Shown one piece after another: positions 1 to 8,138 of a DNA stretch of 64,000 nucleotides. The stretch covers positions 117,671 to 181,670 of the forward strand of contig NZ_JANHKP010000016.1 of the NCBI RefSeq assembly GCF_024497955.1, in the 5' to 3' direction. Every line of letters starts with the position of its first letter. Within the stretch, counting starts at the first letter, position 1. Position numbers and translations under genes: made by a program. The notes beneath the pieces are model-generated. The model did no database searches, was not told the origin of the DNA, and worked only from the letters and a program-made list of their open reading frames with translations. This stretch comes from Streptomyces sp. C10-9-1 (lineage in GTDB: Bacteria > Actinomycetota > Actinomycetes > Streptomycetales > Streptomycetaceae).

Positions 1-736
1 CTGGCCCACCGCGGCCTCGCCCGGGCAGGGTGCGCCCCAGCCCGCGGCCGCCCCCGCACCGCCTCGGCCGCAGGCCCCGCAGGCTCCGCAGGCCCCGGCG
101 CCGTCCGCGGCCGCTCCGGCCGGAGGCGGGGCCGGGCAGGTGCGGACCATGTGGCCGGACATCCTGGAGGCGGTGAAGAACCGGCGCCGGTTCACCTGGA
201 TCCTGCTCAGCCAGAACGCCCAGGTGGCCGGATTCGACGGCACCACCCTCCAACTCGGCTTCGTCAACGCCGGAGCCCGGGACAACTTCGCCGGCAGCGG
301 CAGCGAGGACGTGCTCCGGCAGGCACTCGCCGAGCGCTTCAACGTGCACTGGAAGATCGAGGCGATCGTCGACCCGTCCGGCGGCGCGGGCCACCCCTCC
401 GGTCCGGGCCAGCCCCCTTCCGGCGGGTACGGCGGCTCCGGCGGCGGGGCCGCGCCTCCGCCGCGCCCGCCCGCCCCCGCCGCGCCCCAGGCCCCGCAGG
501 CCCCCCGGCCGCCGGAGGCTCCGGCCGCGCCCGCCCCGGGGCAGCCGGCTCCGCAGCAGGCCGCACCGAAGGAGCCGCCCCGCTCCGCGGAGCCGCCGAG
601 CCCGCCGCCGGTCTCCCTGGAGGACGACGTCCCGGAGGAGGACGACCCGGACCTGGTCGACTCCGCCCTCTCCGGGCACGACCTGATCGTCCGCGAGCTC
701 GGCGCCACCGTGGTGGAGGAATACACGAACGAGTAG
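1..736 (+). CDS. dnaX: DNA polymerase III subunit gamma/tau, C-terminal part (truncated by window edge)
   Basis: The reading frame is open from base 2 to the TAG at 734-736, so this is the 3' end of a gene starting upstream. A Pro/Ala-rich low-complexity stretch leads into a folded segment (first Met codon 149-151: MWPDILEAVKNRRRFTWILL) that matches the tau-type domain found after the clamp-loader AAA+ module in actinobacterial DnaX. A second Pro/Ala/Gly-rich linker and an acidic C-terminal tail (EDDVPEEDDPDLVD) follow. DnaX forms the clamp-loader core of the replisome. The AAA+ ATPase part lies outside the window, so the call rests on the C-terminal domain and on its position immediately upstream of purD, the usual Streptomyces arrangement. 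The ATG at 149 is internal and not a real start. Confidence 0.85.
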   Translation, partial: WPTAASPGQGAPQPAAAPAPPRPQAPQAPQAPAPSAAAPAGGGAGQVRTMWPDILEAVKNRRRFTWILLSQNAQVAGFDGTTLQLGFVNAGARDNFAGSGSEDVLRQALAERFNVHWKIEAIVDPSGGAGHPSGPGQPPSGGYGGSGGGAAPPPRPPAPAAPQAPQAPRPPEAPAAPAPGQPAPQQAAPKEPPRSAEPPSPPPVSLEDDVPEEDDPDLVDSALSGHDLIVRELGATVVEEYTNE

Positions 737-784
737 CGGGTCCTCTCTCGGAGGCCCGTACGACGACTTCCGGCGCCCGGCGGC

Positions 785-790
785 TAGGCT
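785..790 (+). promoter_or_regulatory. Putative -10 element of purD (leaderless start)
   Basis: TAGGCT lies seven bases before the purD GTG and there is no Shine-Dalgarno sequence between them. That spacing places the expected transcript start at or next to the start codon, as in leaderless mRNAs common in Streptomyces. No clear -35 is visible. Confidence 0.45.
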
Positions 791-797
791 GGCGCCC

Positions 798-2048
798 GTG
801 AAGGTCCTTGTCATCGGCGGCGGCGCCCGCGAACACGCCCTGTGCCGCTCCCTGTCCCTCGATCCCGACGTCACCGCCCTGCACTGCGCGCCCGGGAACG
901 CCGGTATCGCCGACGTGGCCGAGCTGCACGCCGTCGACCAGCTGGACGGCGGGGCCGTCGCCGCCCTGGCGGCGTCGCTGGAGGCCGACCTCGTCGTCGT
1001 CGGCCCCGAGGCGCCGCTGGTGGCGGGTGTCGCCGACGCCGTGCGCGCCGCGGGGATCCCCTGCTTCGGCCCGTCCCGGGAGGCGGCGCAGCTGGAGGGG
1101 TCCAAGGCCTTCGCCAAGGACGTGATGGCCGGGGCGGGCGTGCCCACGGCCCGGAGCTACGTCTGCACCACCGAGGCGGAGGTCGACGAGGCGCTCGACG
1201 CCTTCGGCGCCCCCTACGTGGTCAAGGACGACGGTCTCGCCGCGGGCAAGGGCGTCGTCGTCACGGACGACCTCGCCGCCGCCCGCGAGCACGCGCTGTC
1301 CTGCGACCGCGTGGTGATCGAGGAGTTCCTGGACGGTCCCGAGGTCTCGCTCTTCGCGGTGACGGACGGCACCACCGTGGTGCCGCTGCGGCCCGCCCAG
1401 GACTTCAAGCGCGCGCTGGACGGCGACGAGGGCCCCAACACGGGCGGCATGGGCGCGTACTCGCCGCTTCCGTGGGCCGACCCCAAGCTGGTCGACGAGG
1501 TCGTCGAGACCGTCCTGCAGCCGACCGTCGACGAGCTCCGGCGCCGCGGAACCCCGTTCTCCGGCCTGCTGTACGCGGGGCTGGCGATCACCTCGCGCGG
1601 GGTGCGGGTGATCGAGTTCAACGCCCGGTTCGGCGACCCGGAGACGCAGGTCGTCCTGGCCCGCCTCACGACCCCGCTGGCGGGGGTGCTGCTCGCGGCG
1701 GCGAACGGGACGCTGGACTCGCTGGAGCCGCTGCACTGGCGTGAGGACGCGGCCGTCACGGTGGTGGTGGCCTCGCACAACTACCCCGGCACGCCCCGCA
1801 CCGGCGACCCGATCGAGGGCCTGGAGGAGGTCGCGGCCGAGGACGCCCCGCACGCCTACGTGCTGCACGCGGGCACCCGCCGCGACGGCGACGCCGTCCT
1901 CAGCGCGGGCGGGCGGGTGCTGTCGGTGACCGCGACCGGGGCGGACCTCGCCCAGGCCCGTGAGCGGGCGTACCGGGCCGTCTCCCGGATCCGGCTCGCC
2001 GACTCCCAGCACCGCACGGACATCGCCCGGAGCGCCGCCGGGGAGTGA
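798..2048 (+). CDS. purD: Phosphoribosylamine--glycine ligase (GAR synthetase)
   Basis: PurD joins phosphoribosylamine and glycine using ATP to make glycinamide ribonucleotide, the second step of IMP synthesis, in the cytoplasm. The 416-residue product has the family's normal length. The N-terminal Rossmann-like domain begins KVLVIGGGAREHAL. The ATP-grasp domain carries GPNTGGMGAYSP around residues 212-223 and the metal-binding EFNARFGDPETQ around 273-284. The GTG at 798 is chosen because it gives the canonical N-terminus. No ribosome binding site is visible, only a -10-like TAGGCT seven bases upstream, so translation is probably leaderless. The gene follows dnaX by 61 bases and ends at a strong hairpin terminator, so it is transcribed apart from the other pur genes in the window. 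Confidence 0.97.
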   Translation: MKVLVIGGGAREHALCRSLSLDPDVTALHCAPGNAGIADVAELHAVDQLDGGAVAALAASLEADLVVVGPEAPLVAGVADAVRAAGIPCFGPSREAAQLEGSKAFAKDVMAGAGVPTARSYVCTTEAEVDEALDAFGAPYVVKDDGLAAGKGVVVTDDLAAAREHALSCDRVVIEEFLDGPEVSLFAVTDGTTVVPLRPAQDFKRALDGDEGPNTGGMGAYSPLPWADPKLVDEVVETVLQPTVDELRRRGTPFSGLLYAGLAITSRGVRVIEFNARFGDPETQVVLARLTTPLAGVLLAAANGTLDSLEPLHWREDAAVTVVVASHNYPGTPRTGDPIEGLEEVAAEDAPHAYVLHAGTRRDGDAVLSAGGRVLSVTATGADLAQARERAYRAVSRIRLADSQHRTDIARSAAGE

Positions 2049-2062
2049 GCCCGCGCCGCGTG

Positions 2063-2122
2063 CGCACACGGCGGGAGGGAGCCCGGCGGCATCGCGCCCC
2101 GGGCTCCCTTCCGCCGTGTGCG
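2063..2122 (+). terminator. Strong intrinsic terminator after purD
   Basis: Arms at 2064-2086 and 2099-2121 form a 23-bp stem with a single G-U-type mismatch and a 12-nt loop, 15 bases after the purD stop. There is no U-tract, as is usual in Streptomyces. Confidence 0.8.
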
Positions 2123-2392
2123 TCCGCCGCCGTACCCGGTCCCGGCCCGCCCGCGCGGGGGCTCGTCCCGCGCGGGTCCCGTCATCCGGTGTCCACCCCC
2201 CGCGTCCCACCCTTGCCCCAAAGCCATTCCATCGGGTGATGGCTGGGCCATCCGGATGACGGTCGCCGAACCCCCAACTATGGTGCGGCGCAGGCTTTCC
2301 GGCACTTGGCTCACCGGCATTGCGATGTCGGCGGCCGGTGCCACAGTGGGGGAGTGACCAACACCGTCGCAGGGCAGAGGGGGTGAGATCCG
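2123..2392. other. Intergenic region, purD to the M48-like gene
   Basis: After the purD terminator I find no credible ORF here. The only small-scale signal is a purine-rich ribosome binding site (GGGGGTGAG, about 2379-2388) in front of the next start. No promoter stands out. Confidence 0.5.
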
Positions 2393-4069
2393 GTGGTGTC
2401 CGGTTCCGGTTTTTCCGTCGGCGCTCACGGCGCCCGTTCCAAGGCTCTCGCCGTACTGCGGGTGCGCGGCTGGGCCACGGCCGCCGCGCTGCTTCCCGCG
2501 GCGGCGGCCGTCGTGCTGCTCGCCGGCGCGGCCACGGGCCCGATGCGGGGCGCGGGCTGGGACACGGCGCGCTGGATCACCGGGGCCTGCGCGGTGGCCG
2601 TGCTGCTGGCGGCCGCGGGGGTGGCCGCGGTGATCGCCCGTGCGGCCCCCGCGCTGACCCCCACCGTGGAGCTCGCGCCCGGTGCCGCCCCGGACCTCCA
2701 CCGGCTGGTGGAGGACCTGGCCGACCGCCTCGACGTCCCGGCGCCGTCCGCCCTCGCGCTCACGCCCGACTGCGACAGCTGGCTGGAGGACCGCTCCCAC
2801 CCCGCCCGGAGCCGTACCGGTGCCCGCCGGTCCGGTGAGGGCCCGGTGCTGGTCATCGGCTCGCCGTTCCTCTGGTGGATGCGGGTGGCCGAGCTGCGCG
2901 CGGTGCTGGCGCCGGTGGTGGCGGGCGCGGGCCCGGCCGCGGACCCGGACATAGCCGCCGCCCGCCGGTTCGTCCGTGCGCTGGACGCGGCGGTCGCGGA
3001 CGCCGCCGGGCCCGACGGGCGGCGGGGCATAGCCGCGCCCTTCGGGGCGTTGGCGGGCCGTGTCGCCGCGGTGCTGCTGCGGGCCTGCCGGACGGATGCG
3101 GCGGAGATGGAGCGCTGGGTCGCGACGGCCTCCTCCGAGCGCGCCAAGGGCGTGGACTTCGGGCTGAGGGTCGTCGCACAGGAGCAGGTCGGCCTCGCCT
3201 ACGCCGGATGGGACCGGCTGCTGACGCGGGTGGCGCTCCCCGCCTGGCGGATCGGCCGCTGGCCCTCACGGCTGGACGCGGGCGTGGTGGCGGCCCTGAC
3301 GGAGTTGTCCCGCCGGGACCGGCTCGCCGACGGCTTCGCCTCCCGTCTGGGCGAGCGCCCCGCGTGCGACCTGCTGGAGGAGCCGGGAGCCGTGGACGAG
3401 GCGGTGTCCCTGCTGGCGGCCCGGCTCTTCCACGGAGGGCGGTCCGGTCCCCCGTGGGCACCGGTCGCCTGGGAGGCCTATCCCGAGCAGGTCGTGGACC
3501 GCACCTGGCGGGCGCAGGCGGCCCGTATCCACGGGGTGCTGGACGACCTCGGGGTGCCGGCGGCGACCGGTCCCGGCGGTCCGACGCTGGCCCGGGTGAT
3601 GGAGCACCTCTCCCGGAGGCCGGGCACCGCCGCGGGAGACGGACTGGCGGCCGCGCTCACGGCCCGCGCGGCCCGTGAGGAGGCGGCCGGGGCGGCGGGT
3701 CCGGGCGGCCCGGGGGAGCAGCGCCCCCCGGCCCCGGGCGAGGAGGCGGCCGCTCCCGCCGCCGAGGAGGTGTCCGCGCTGTGGGGCGGGGACACCACCC
3801 CGCTGGTGCCCCTGCAGCCGCCCCGCACCGGGCGGGAACTGCTCGCCGACCATGTGGTCGCCATGGTGTGCTGCACGGCGATCGACACCGTGGGCGCGGC
3901 GCCCGGTATGGACTGGCTCGACGGTCCGGTCCTGCTGGTCGACGGTGAGCGCTGCGCGGACCTGCTGCCCCCGGTGCTCAGTCTCGTGGAGGAGGGCGAC
4001 GCCGCGCCGCTGCGCGTCTGGCTGGGCTCGCTCGGAGTGCGCCCGGAGAAGCCCGTGCGGCTGGTGTGA
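2393..4069 (+). CDS. Membrane protein resembling a degenerate M48 (HtpX-like) peptidase
   Basis: The 558-residue product has two N-terminal hydrophobic segments (about residues 26-48 and 63-86) and then a long cytosolic or surface domain. Around residues 166-178 the sequence AELRAVLAPVVAG lines up with the ELRAVLAHELGH helix of M48 metallopeptidases, but the HExxH zinc ligands are absent. Downstream helices (ERAKGVDFGL, PAWRIGRWPSRL) also resemble the M48 core by eye. The C-terminal half is Ala/Pro-rich and ends in a distinct folded segment (GRELLADHVVAMVCCTAIDTV onward). If the resemblance is real, the protein is a non-catalytic paralogue, and its role is unknown. GTG 2393 is preceded by GGGGGTGAG. 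Orthologues sit next to purD in Streptomyces by memory. The gene itself is secure; the family assignment is tentative. Confidence 0.7.
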   Translation: MVSGSGFSVGAHGARSKALAVLRVRGWATAAALLPAAAAVVLLAGAATGPMRGAGWDTARWITGACAVAVLLAAAGVAAVIARAAPALTPTVELAPGAAPDLHRLVEDLADRLDVPAPSALALTPDCDSWLEDRSHPARSRTGARRSGEGPVLVIGSPFLWWMRVAELRAVLAPVVAGAGPAADPDIAAARRFVRALDAAVADAAGPDGRRGIAAPFGALAGRVAAVLLRACRTDAAEMERWVATASSERAKGVDFGLRVVAQEQVGLAYAGWDRLLTRVALPAWRIGRWPSRLDAGVVAALTELSRRDRLADGFASRLGERPACDLLEEPGAVDEAVSLLAARLFHGGRSGPPWAPVAWEAYPEQVVDRTWRAQAARIHGVLDDLGVPAATGPGGPTLARVMEHLSRRPGTAAGDGLAAALTARAAREEAAGAAGPGGPGEQRPPAPGEEAAAPAAEEVSALWGGDTTPLVPLQPPRTGRELLADHVVAMVCCTAIDTVGAAPGMDWLDGPVLLVDGERCADLLPPVLSLVEEGDAAPLRVWLGSLGVRPEKPVRLV

Positions 4070-4086
4070 GCGCCCGGCCGGGGCGC
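4070..4086 (+). terminator. Possible short terminator hairpin
   Basis: GCGCCC (4070-4075) and GGGCGC (4081-4086) pair around a 5-nt loop directly at the end of the preceding gene. It is short, so termination is uncertain. Confidence 0.4.
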
Positions 4087-4591
4087 CCCGTCGGCCGGAG
4101 CAGTTCGGCGGGGGTGCCACCGGGGCCGGCGTCCGCGGCCCACAGGGGTGTGCGCGACCGGCGGCGGGTCGCCCGGTGCCCTTCGACGCGGCCGGTGGCC
4201 GGAAGCGGTCCGTGCGGTGGGGCCGTCCGGGGGAGTCCGGCCGGCGGTGTGCGCAGTCCGCGGTGCCCGGAGCGGCAGGTGTCGTGAACCGCTCGGGTCC
4301 GGTCGCCGCCCGGTCTCCCTCCTCTCCCACCGGCTCGTCCTCCGCTCCTTCCCGGTACGGATCGGTCGGACGCGAGGTCCGCAGGGCGGCAGCCGTCACG
4401 GGCGGCCACGCAAACGCGCCGGATATGCGGGCAGCACGCCCGGGACGCCGGAAAGGTCCGGAGAAGTCCCTTCCGTTTCACGTCAATTCGCGACGAACGG
4501 TGACGGGCTGAGTGCGTTATGTGATGTGCTGGAGACCGGCGCTGCACAGGTCTGCGCCCACCGGCGGTCCGGGGCACCGAGGAGGCACGGC
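4087..4591. other. Intergenic region of about 500 bp without a supported gene
   Basis: Open frames cross this region (an in-frame extension of the next gene back to 4148 and several antisense frames), but none has a ribosome binding site or recognisable protein sequence. The last 100 bases are slightly less GC-rich and probably hold the promoter of the gene starting at 4592. No clear -35/-10 pair can be assigned. Confidence 0.4.
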
Positions 4592-6052
4592 ATGAGGGCG
4601 GAGAGGATCCGGCGATGGGAATCGGGCGCCCTCGCCCATGCCGTCAGCGACCCCTTCGGCCAGGGGCCGCTGCCCTGGCTGCGGGGCAGCGAGCAGTACT
4701 TCGGCGACACCGGGCAGGTCGTCCCCTGGTACGCCGACGAGGCGATGGCCCGGGGCGGCTCCGGTCGCCCGCGTACCGCCGACGACGTCCACCACCAGAT
4801 CAAGGGCTTCGTCTCCCCGGGGGCGGTCGAGCCCGGCGGGGCCGTCGACTTCCACATCACCGTGGACCCGCCTCAGCAGTTCTCGGTCGACGTCTACCGG
4901 ATCGGCCACTACGGGGGCGACGGTGCCGCGAAGATCACCACCAGCCCCCGGCTCTCGGGGATCGTCCAGCCGCCCCCGCTGACCGCCGACCGCACGGTCT
5001 CCTGCCACCACTGGTGGCTCTCGTGGCGGCTGCAGATCCCCTCGTACTGGTCCGTCGGCGCCTACGTGGCGGTGCTGACGACCCTCGACGGGCACCGCTC
5101 CCACATTCCGTTCACGGTCCGCGACGACCATCCGGCGGACCTGCTCCTGCTCCTGCCCGACATCACCTGGCAGGCCTACAACCTCTACCCGGAGGACGGG
5201 CGCACCGGTGCCAGCCTCTACCACGCCTGGGACGGGGACGGCCGGCTGCTCGGTGAGGCGGAGGCCGCGACGACGGTCTCCTTCGACCGCCCCTACGCCG
5301 GTGCCGGCCTCCCGCTGCACGTCGGCCACGCCTACGACTTCATCCGCTGGGCCGAGCGGTACGGCTACGACCTGGCCTACGCGGACGCGCGGGACCTGCA
5401 CGCGGGGCGCATCGACCCGGCCCGCTACCGGGGCCTGGTCTTCCCCGGCCACGACGAGTACTGGTCGGTGTCCATGCGGCAGGCGGCGGAGCGGGCCCGG
5501 GACAGCGGGACGTCGCTGGTGTTCCTCTCCGCCAACACCCTCTACTGGCAGGTCCGGCTCGGTCCCTCGCCGTCCGGCGTGCCGGACCGGCTGCTCACCT
5601 GCCGCAAGCGCCGCGGCCCGGGGCGCCCGGCGCTCTGGCGCGAGCTGGACCGCGCCGAGCAGCAGCTGCTCGGCATCCAGTACGCGGGCCGGGTGCCCGA
5701 GCCGTCCCCCATGGTGGTGCGCAATGCCGACCACTGGCTGTGGGAGGCCACCGGCGCGGGCGAGGGCGACGAGATCCCCGGCCTCGTCGCGGGGGAGGCC
5801 GACCGGTACTTCCCGCGCACCGCGCTCCCCGAGCACCACCGGCGGATCCTGCTCGCCCACTCCCCCTACCGGGACGGCGAGGGCGTGGTGCGCCACCAGG
5901 AGACCTCGCTCTACCGGGCGCCCTCCGGGGCACTGGTCTTCGCCTCGGGGACCTTCGCCTGGTCGCCCGCGCTCGACCGGCCGGGCCATGTGGACGCCCG
6001 TGTCCAGCGTGCGACCGCCAACCTCCTCGACCGCATCTGCAAACGCGACTGA
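4592..6052 (+). CDS. N,N-dimethylformamidase large-subunit-like (DMFA2_C family) protein
   Basis: This 486-residue soluble protein resembles the C-terminal domain family of the N,N-dimethylformamidase large subunit. The similarity is strongest in the central block, with IGHYGGDGAAKI, DITWQAYNLYPEDG and YRGLVFPGHDEYWSVSMRQ. The H-D-E-Y-W segment is characteristic of the family and may contribute to the active site. True dimethylformamidase hydrolyses DMF to dimethylamine and formate with an iron-containing large subunit and a small subunit; no small-subunit gene is nearby, so the natural substrate is unknown. ATG 4592 is chosen because GAGGAG sits 8-13 bases upstream, although the frame stays open back to 4148. 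There is no signal peptide. The gene lies alone between two purine genes, and its conservation there suggests housekeeping use. Confidence 0.72.
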   Translation: MRAERIRRWESGALAHAVSDPFGQGPLPWLRGSEQYFGDTGQVVPWYADEAMARGGSGRPRTADDVHHQIKGFVSPGAVEPGGAVDFHITVDPPQQFSVDVYRIGHYGGDGAAKITTSPRLSGIVQPPPLTADRTVSCHHWWLSWRLQIPSYWSVGAYVAVLTTLDGHRSHIPFTVRDDHPADLLLLLPDITWQAYNLYPEDGRTGASLYHAWDGDGRLLGEAEAATTVSFDRPYAGAGLPLHVGHAYDFIRWAERYGYDLAYADARDLHAGRIDPARYRGLVFPGHDEYWSVSMRQAAERARDSGTSLVFLSANTLYWQVRLGPSPSGVPDRLLTCRKRRGPGRPALWRELDRAEQQLLGIQYAGRVPEPSPMVVRNADHWLWEATGAGEGDEIPGLVAGEADRYFPRTALPEHHRRILLAHSPYRDGEGVVRHQETSLYRAPSGALVFASGTFAWSPALDRPGHVDARVQRATANLLDRICKRD

Positions 6053-6180
6053 GCTCCGCGCCCCGCCGTTCGCGCGCCGCGTCCCGGCGGGCGGTCGGCG
6101 CGGCACGGCGCCCCCTGGTCGGGAGAGCCCCGCCGGTACGGGAGAATCGGTGCCGTCGTACTGAACCACGGGGAGGAACC

Positions 6181-7080
6181 GTGTCCGGATTCGTCGAAAA
6201 GCCCGAGCCCGTCCAGGTGCCGGGACTGGTGCATCTGCACACCGGCAAGGTGCGCGACCTGTACCGGAACGAGGCGGGCGACCTCGTGATGGTCGCCAGC
6301 GACCGCATCTCCGCGTACGACTGGGTGCTCCCCACCGAGATCCCGGACAAGGGGCGGGTGCTCACCCGGCTGTCGCTGTGGTGGTTCGACCGGCTGAAGG
6401 ACCTGGTGCCCCACCACGTCCTGTCCACCGAACTGCCCGCGGGCGCTCCCGCCTCCTGGGAGGGCCGCACCCTGGTGTGCCGCTCGCTGCGCATGGTGCC
6501 CGTGGAGTGCGTGGCACGCGGCTACCTCACCGGGTCGGGACTGGCCGAGTACGAGCAGTCCCGGACCGTCTGCGGCCTGGCGCTCCCCGAGGGGCTCGCC
6601 GACGGGTCCGAGCTGCCGGCGCCGATCTTCACCCCGGCGACCAAGGCCGCCGTGGGCGACCACGACGAGAACGTCAGCTACGAGGAGGTCGCCCGCCAGG
6701 TCGGCGCCGAGACGGCGGCGCTGCTGCGCCGGAAGACGATCGACGTGTACGCGCGGGCGCGGGACATCGCCCGGGACCGCGGCATCATCCTGGCCGACAC
6801 CAAGTTCGAGTTCGGCTTCGACGGGGACGCGCTCGTCCTCGCCGACGAGGTGCTGACGCCGGACTCCTCCCGCTTCTGGCCCGCCGACGCCTGGGAGCCG
6901 GGGCACGCGCAGCCCTCCTACGACAAGCAGTTCGTCCGCGACTGGCTGACCTCGCCGGCGTCCGGCTGGGACCGCCGGAGCGAGGAGCCGCCCCCGGCGC
7001 TGCCGGAGGAGGTCGTGGCGGCCACCCGTGCCAAGTACCTGGAGGCCTACGAGCTGCTGACCGGCACCGCCTGGTCCTAG
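6181..7080 (+). CDS. purC: Phosphoribosylaminoimidazole-succinocarboxamide synthase (SAICAR synthetase)
   Basis: PurC condenses CAIR with L-aspartate using ATP to give SAICAR in IMP biosynthesis. The 299-residue product shows the family landmarks: GKVRDLY near residues 21-27, SDRISAYDW near 40-48, and the VECVARGYLTGSG block near 107-119. Other conserved segments include KGRVLTRLS and the DTKFEFGF metal/nucleotide region. GTG 6181 follows the ribosome binding site GGGGAGGAA and gives the expected N-terminus; the longer open frame from 5740 overlaps the previous gene and is rejected. The gene stands alone, with a 128-bp gap before it and a palindromic terminator after it, so it is probably expressed independently of purD and purSQL. 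Confidence 0.96.
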   Translation: MSGFVEKPEPVQVPGLVHLHTGKVRDLYRNEAGDLVMVASDRISAYDWVLPTEIPDKGRVLTRLSLWWFDRLKDLVPHHVLSTELPAGAPASWEGRTLVCRSLRMVPVECVARGYLTGSGLAEYEQSRTVCGLALPEGLADGSELPAPIFTPATKAAVGDHDENVSYEEVARQVGAETAALLRRKTIDVYARARDIARDRGIILADTKFEFGFDGDALVLADEVLTPDSSRFWPADAWEPGHAQPSYDKQFVRDWLTSPASGWDRRSEEPPPALPEEVVAATRAKYLEAYELLTGTAWS

Positions 7081-7336
7081 GCCGGTCTGGCACGGTCCCG
7101 CACCGCGCACACTCGCTGCGTTGCCGGAGCCGTCCCCGGGCGTCCCGTACGAGGACGGCCCTCCGCCCTGCGGTGGCACGCACCACATGCCGCGCACCCA
7201 GCTGCGGGCGGACGGCGCCGTGCCGGACACGACCCGGCGCGCGCCGGCGGCACGCGGGGCCCCGTGTGCCGCCGCCCCGCCGTGAGGGACCCGGCCCGCC
7301 CTCCGCGACCGCCCGGGCCCGGCCGGTGCCGGGCCG

Positions 7337-7362
7337 CCCGGCTTCCCCCGGGGGAAGCCGGG
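7337..7362. terminator. 26-bp perfect palindrome, probable purC terminator
   Basis: The sequence 7337-7362 reads the same on both strands and can fold into an 11-12 bp GC-rich hairpin. It lies about 260 bases after purC and could also stop minus-strand transcription coming from the tRNA-Gly side. Confidence 0.55.
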
Positions 7363-7392
7363 GAAGCGGGGTGCGGTGGAGGGGGACACGAC

Positions 7393-7422
7393 GAAGCCCC
7401 CGGTGAGATCACCGGGGGCTTC
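7393..7422 (-). terminator. Terminator of tRNA-Gly(GCC) copy 1
   Basis: A perfect 12-bp stem (7393-7404 with 7411-7422) and a 6-nt loop lie six bases beyond the 3' end of the minus-strand tRNA-Gly. Confidence 0.8.
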
Positions 7423-7428
7423 GAACCG

Positions 7429-7501
7429 AGCGGACGACGAGATTCGAACTCGCGACCCTCACCTTGGCAAGGTGATGCTCTACCAACTGAGCCACGTCCG
7501 C
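7429..7501 (-). tRNA. tRNA-Gly(GCC), copy 1
   Basis: A complete 73-nt cloverleaf on the minus strand: 7-bp acceptor stem GCGGACG/CGTCCGC, standard D-loop with GG, anticodon loop TTGCCAA (anticodon GCC), canonical TTCGAAT T-loop and discriminator U. CCA is not encoded. It is identical to the copy at 11586-11658, and the two bracket the two-component/ABC operon. Confidence 0.95.
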
Positions 7502-7523
7502 ATGCGCCGTAGCGCGGAGCCCA

Positions 7524-8138
7524 CTATACCCAACCTTTCTCCCGGGCGAGACGCACCGCGGTGTGGCGGTTCTCGGCGCCGAGCTTGGAGGCCGCCGAGG
7601 AGAGGTAGTTGCGCACGGTGCCCGGGGACAGCGAGGCCCGCACGGCGATCTCCGCGACGGGCGCCCCGTCCTCGGCCAGGGCCAGCACCTCGGCCTCGCG
7701 CGCGGTCAGCGGGGAGTCGCCCGCGGAGATCGCGTCGGCCGCCAACTCCGGGTCCACATAGCGGTTTCCCGCGTGGACGGTGCGGATGATCTCGGCGAGC
7801 CTCCGGGCGCTCACGGTCTTCGGGACGAAGCCCCGCACCCCCGCGGCCAGGGCCCGCTTCAGGTGCCCGGGGAGTCCGTGGCTGGTCACGATCAGGCTGC
7901 GGCACCCGGGGAGTTCGTCCCTGAGGCGTGTGGCCACCGTCACACCGTCGGCGCCCGGCATCTGCAGGTCCAGCACGGCCACGTCCGGCCGGTGGGCCCG
8001 GGCCATCGCCAGGGCCTCGGGCCCGGTGGCGGCCTCGGCGACGACGCCCAGGTCGTCCTCCAGGGCGAGCAGGGCGGCGAGTGCGCCCCGGATCAGGTGC
8101 TCGTCGTCGGCGAGCAGGACGCGTACACGCGGGGTCAC
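7524..8138 (-). CDS. NarL/DesR-type response regulator
   Basis: The 204-residue product has a receiver domain at residues 1-120, with acidic pocket D11-D12, phosphoacceptor D56 (VAVLDLQMP) and the conserved Lys in FVPKT. A LuxR-type helix-turn-helix follows at about 140-204 (LTAREAEVLALAEDGAPVAEIA...SPGTVRNYLSSAASKLG). Phosphorylation by the partner kinase should promote dimerisation and DNA binding. The start overlaps the kinase stop by four bases (ATGA at 8135-8138), so translation is coupled and the pair is a true two-component system. By position it most likely controls the ABC exporter encoded just upstream in the same direction. It sits 22 bases from the end of tRNA-Gly. The signal is unknown. 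Confidence 0.93.
   Translation of the reverse strand: MTPRVRVLLADDEHLIRGALAALLALEDDLGVVAEAATGPEALAMARAHRPDVAVLDLQMPGADGVTVATRLRDELPGCRSLIVTSHGLPGHLKRALAAGVRGFVPKTVSARRLAEIIRTVHAGNRYVDPELAADAISAGDSPLTAREAEVLALAEDGAPVAEIAVRASLSPGTVRNYLSSAASKLGAENRHTAVRLAREKGWV

Larger units (their letters stand above)
7081..7428. other. Intergenic region between purC and the tRNA-Gly gene
   Basis: This region holds the purC terminator palindrome (7337-7362) and, at its right end, the terminator of the minus-strand tRNA-Gly. Short open frames on both strands are not supported by a ribosome binding site or homology. Confidence 0.5.
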
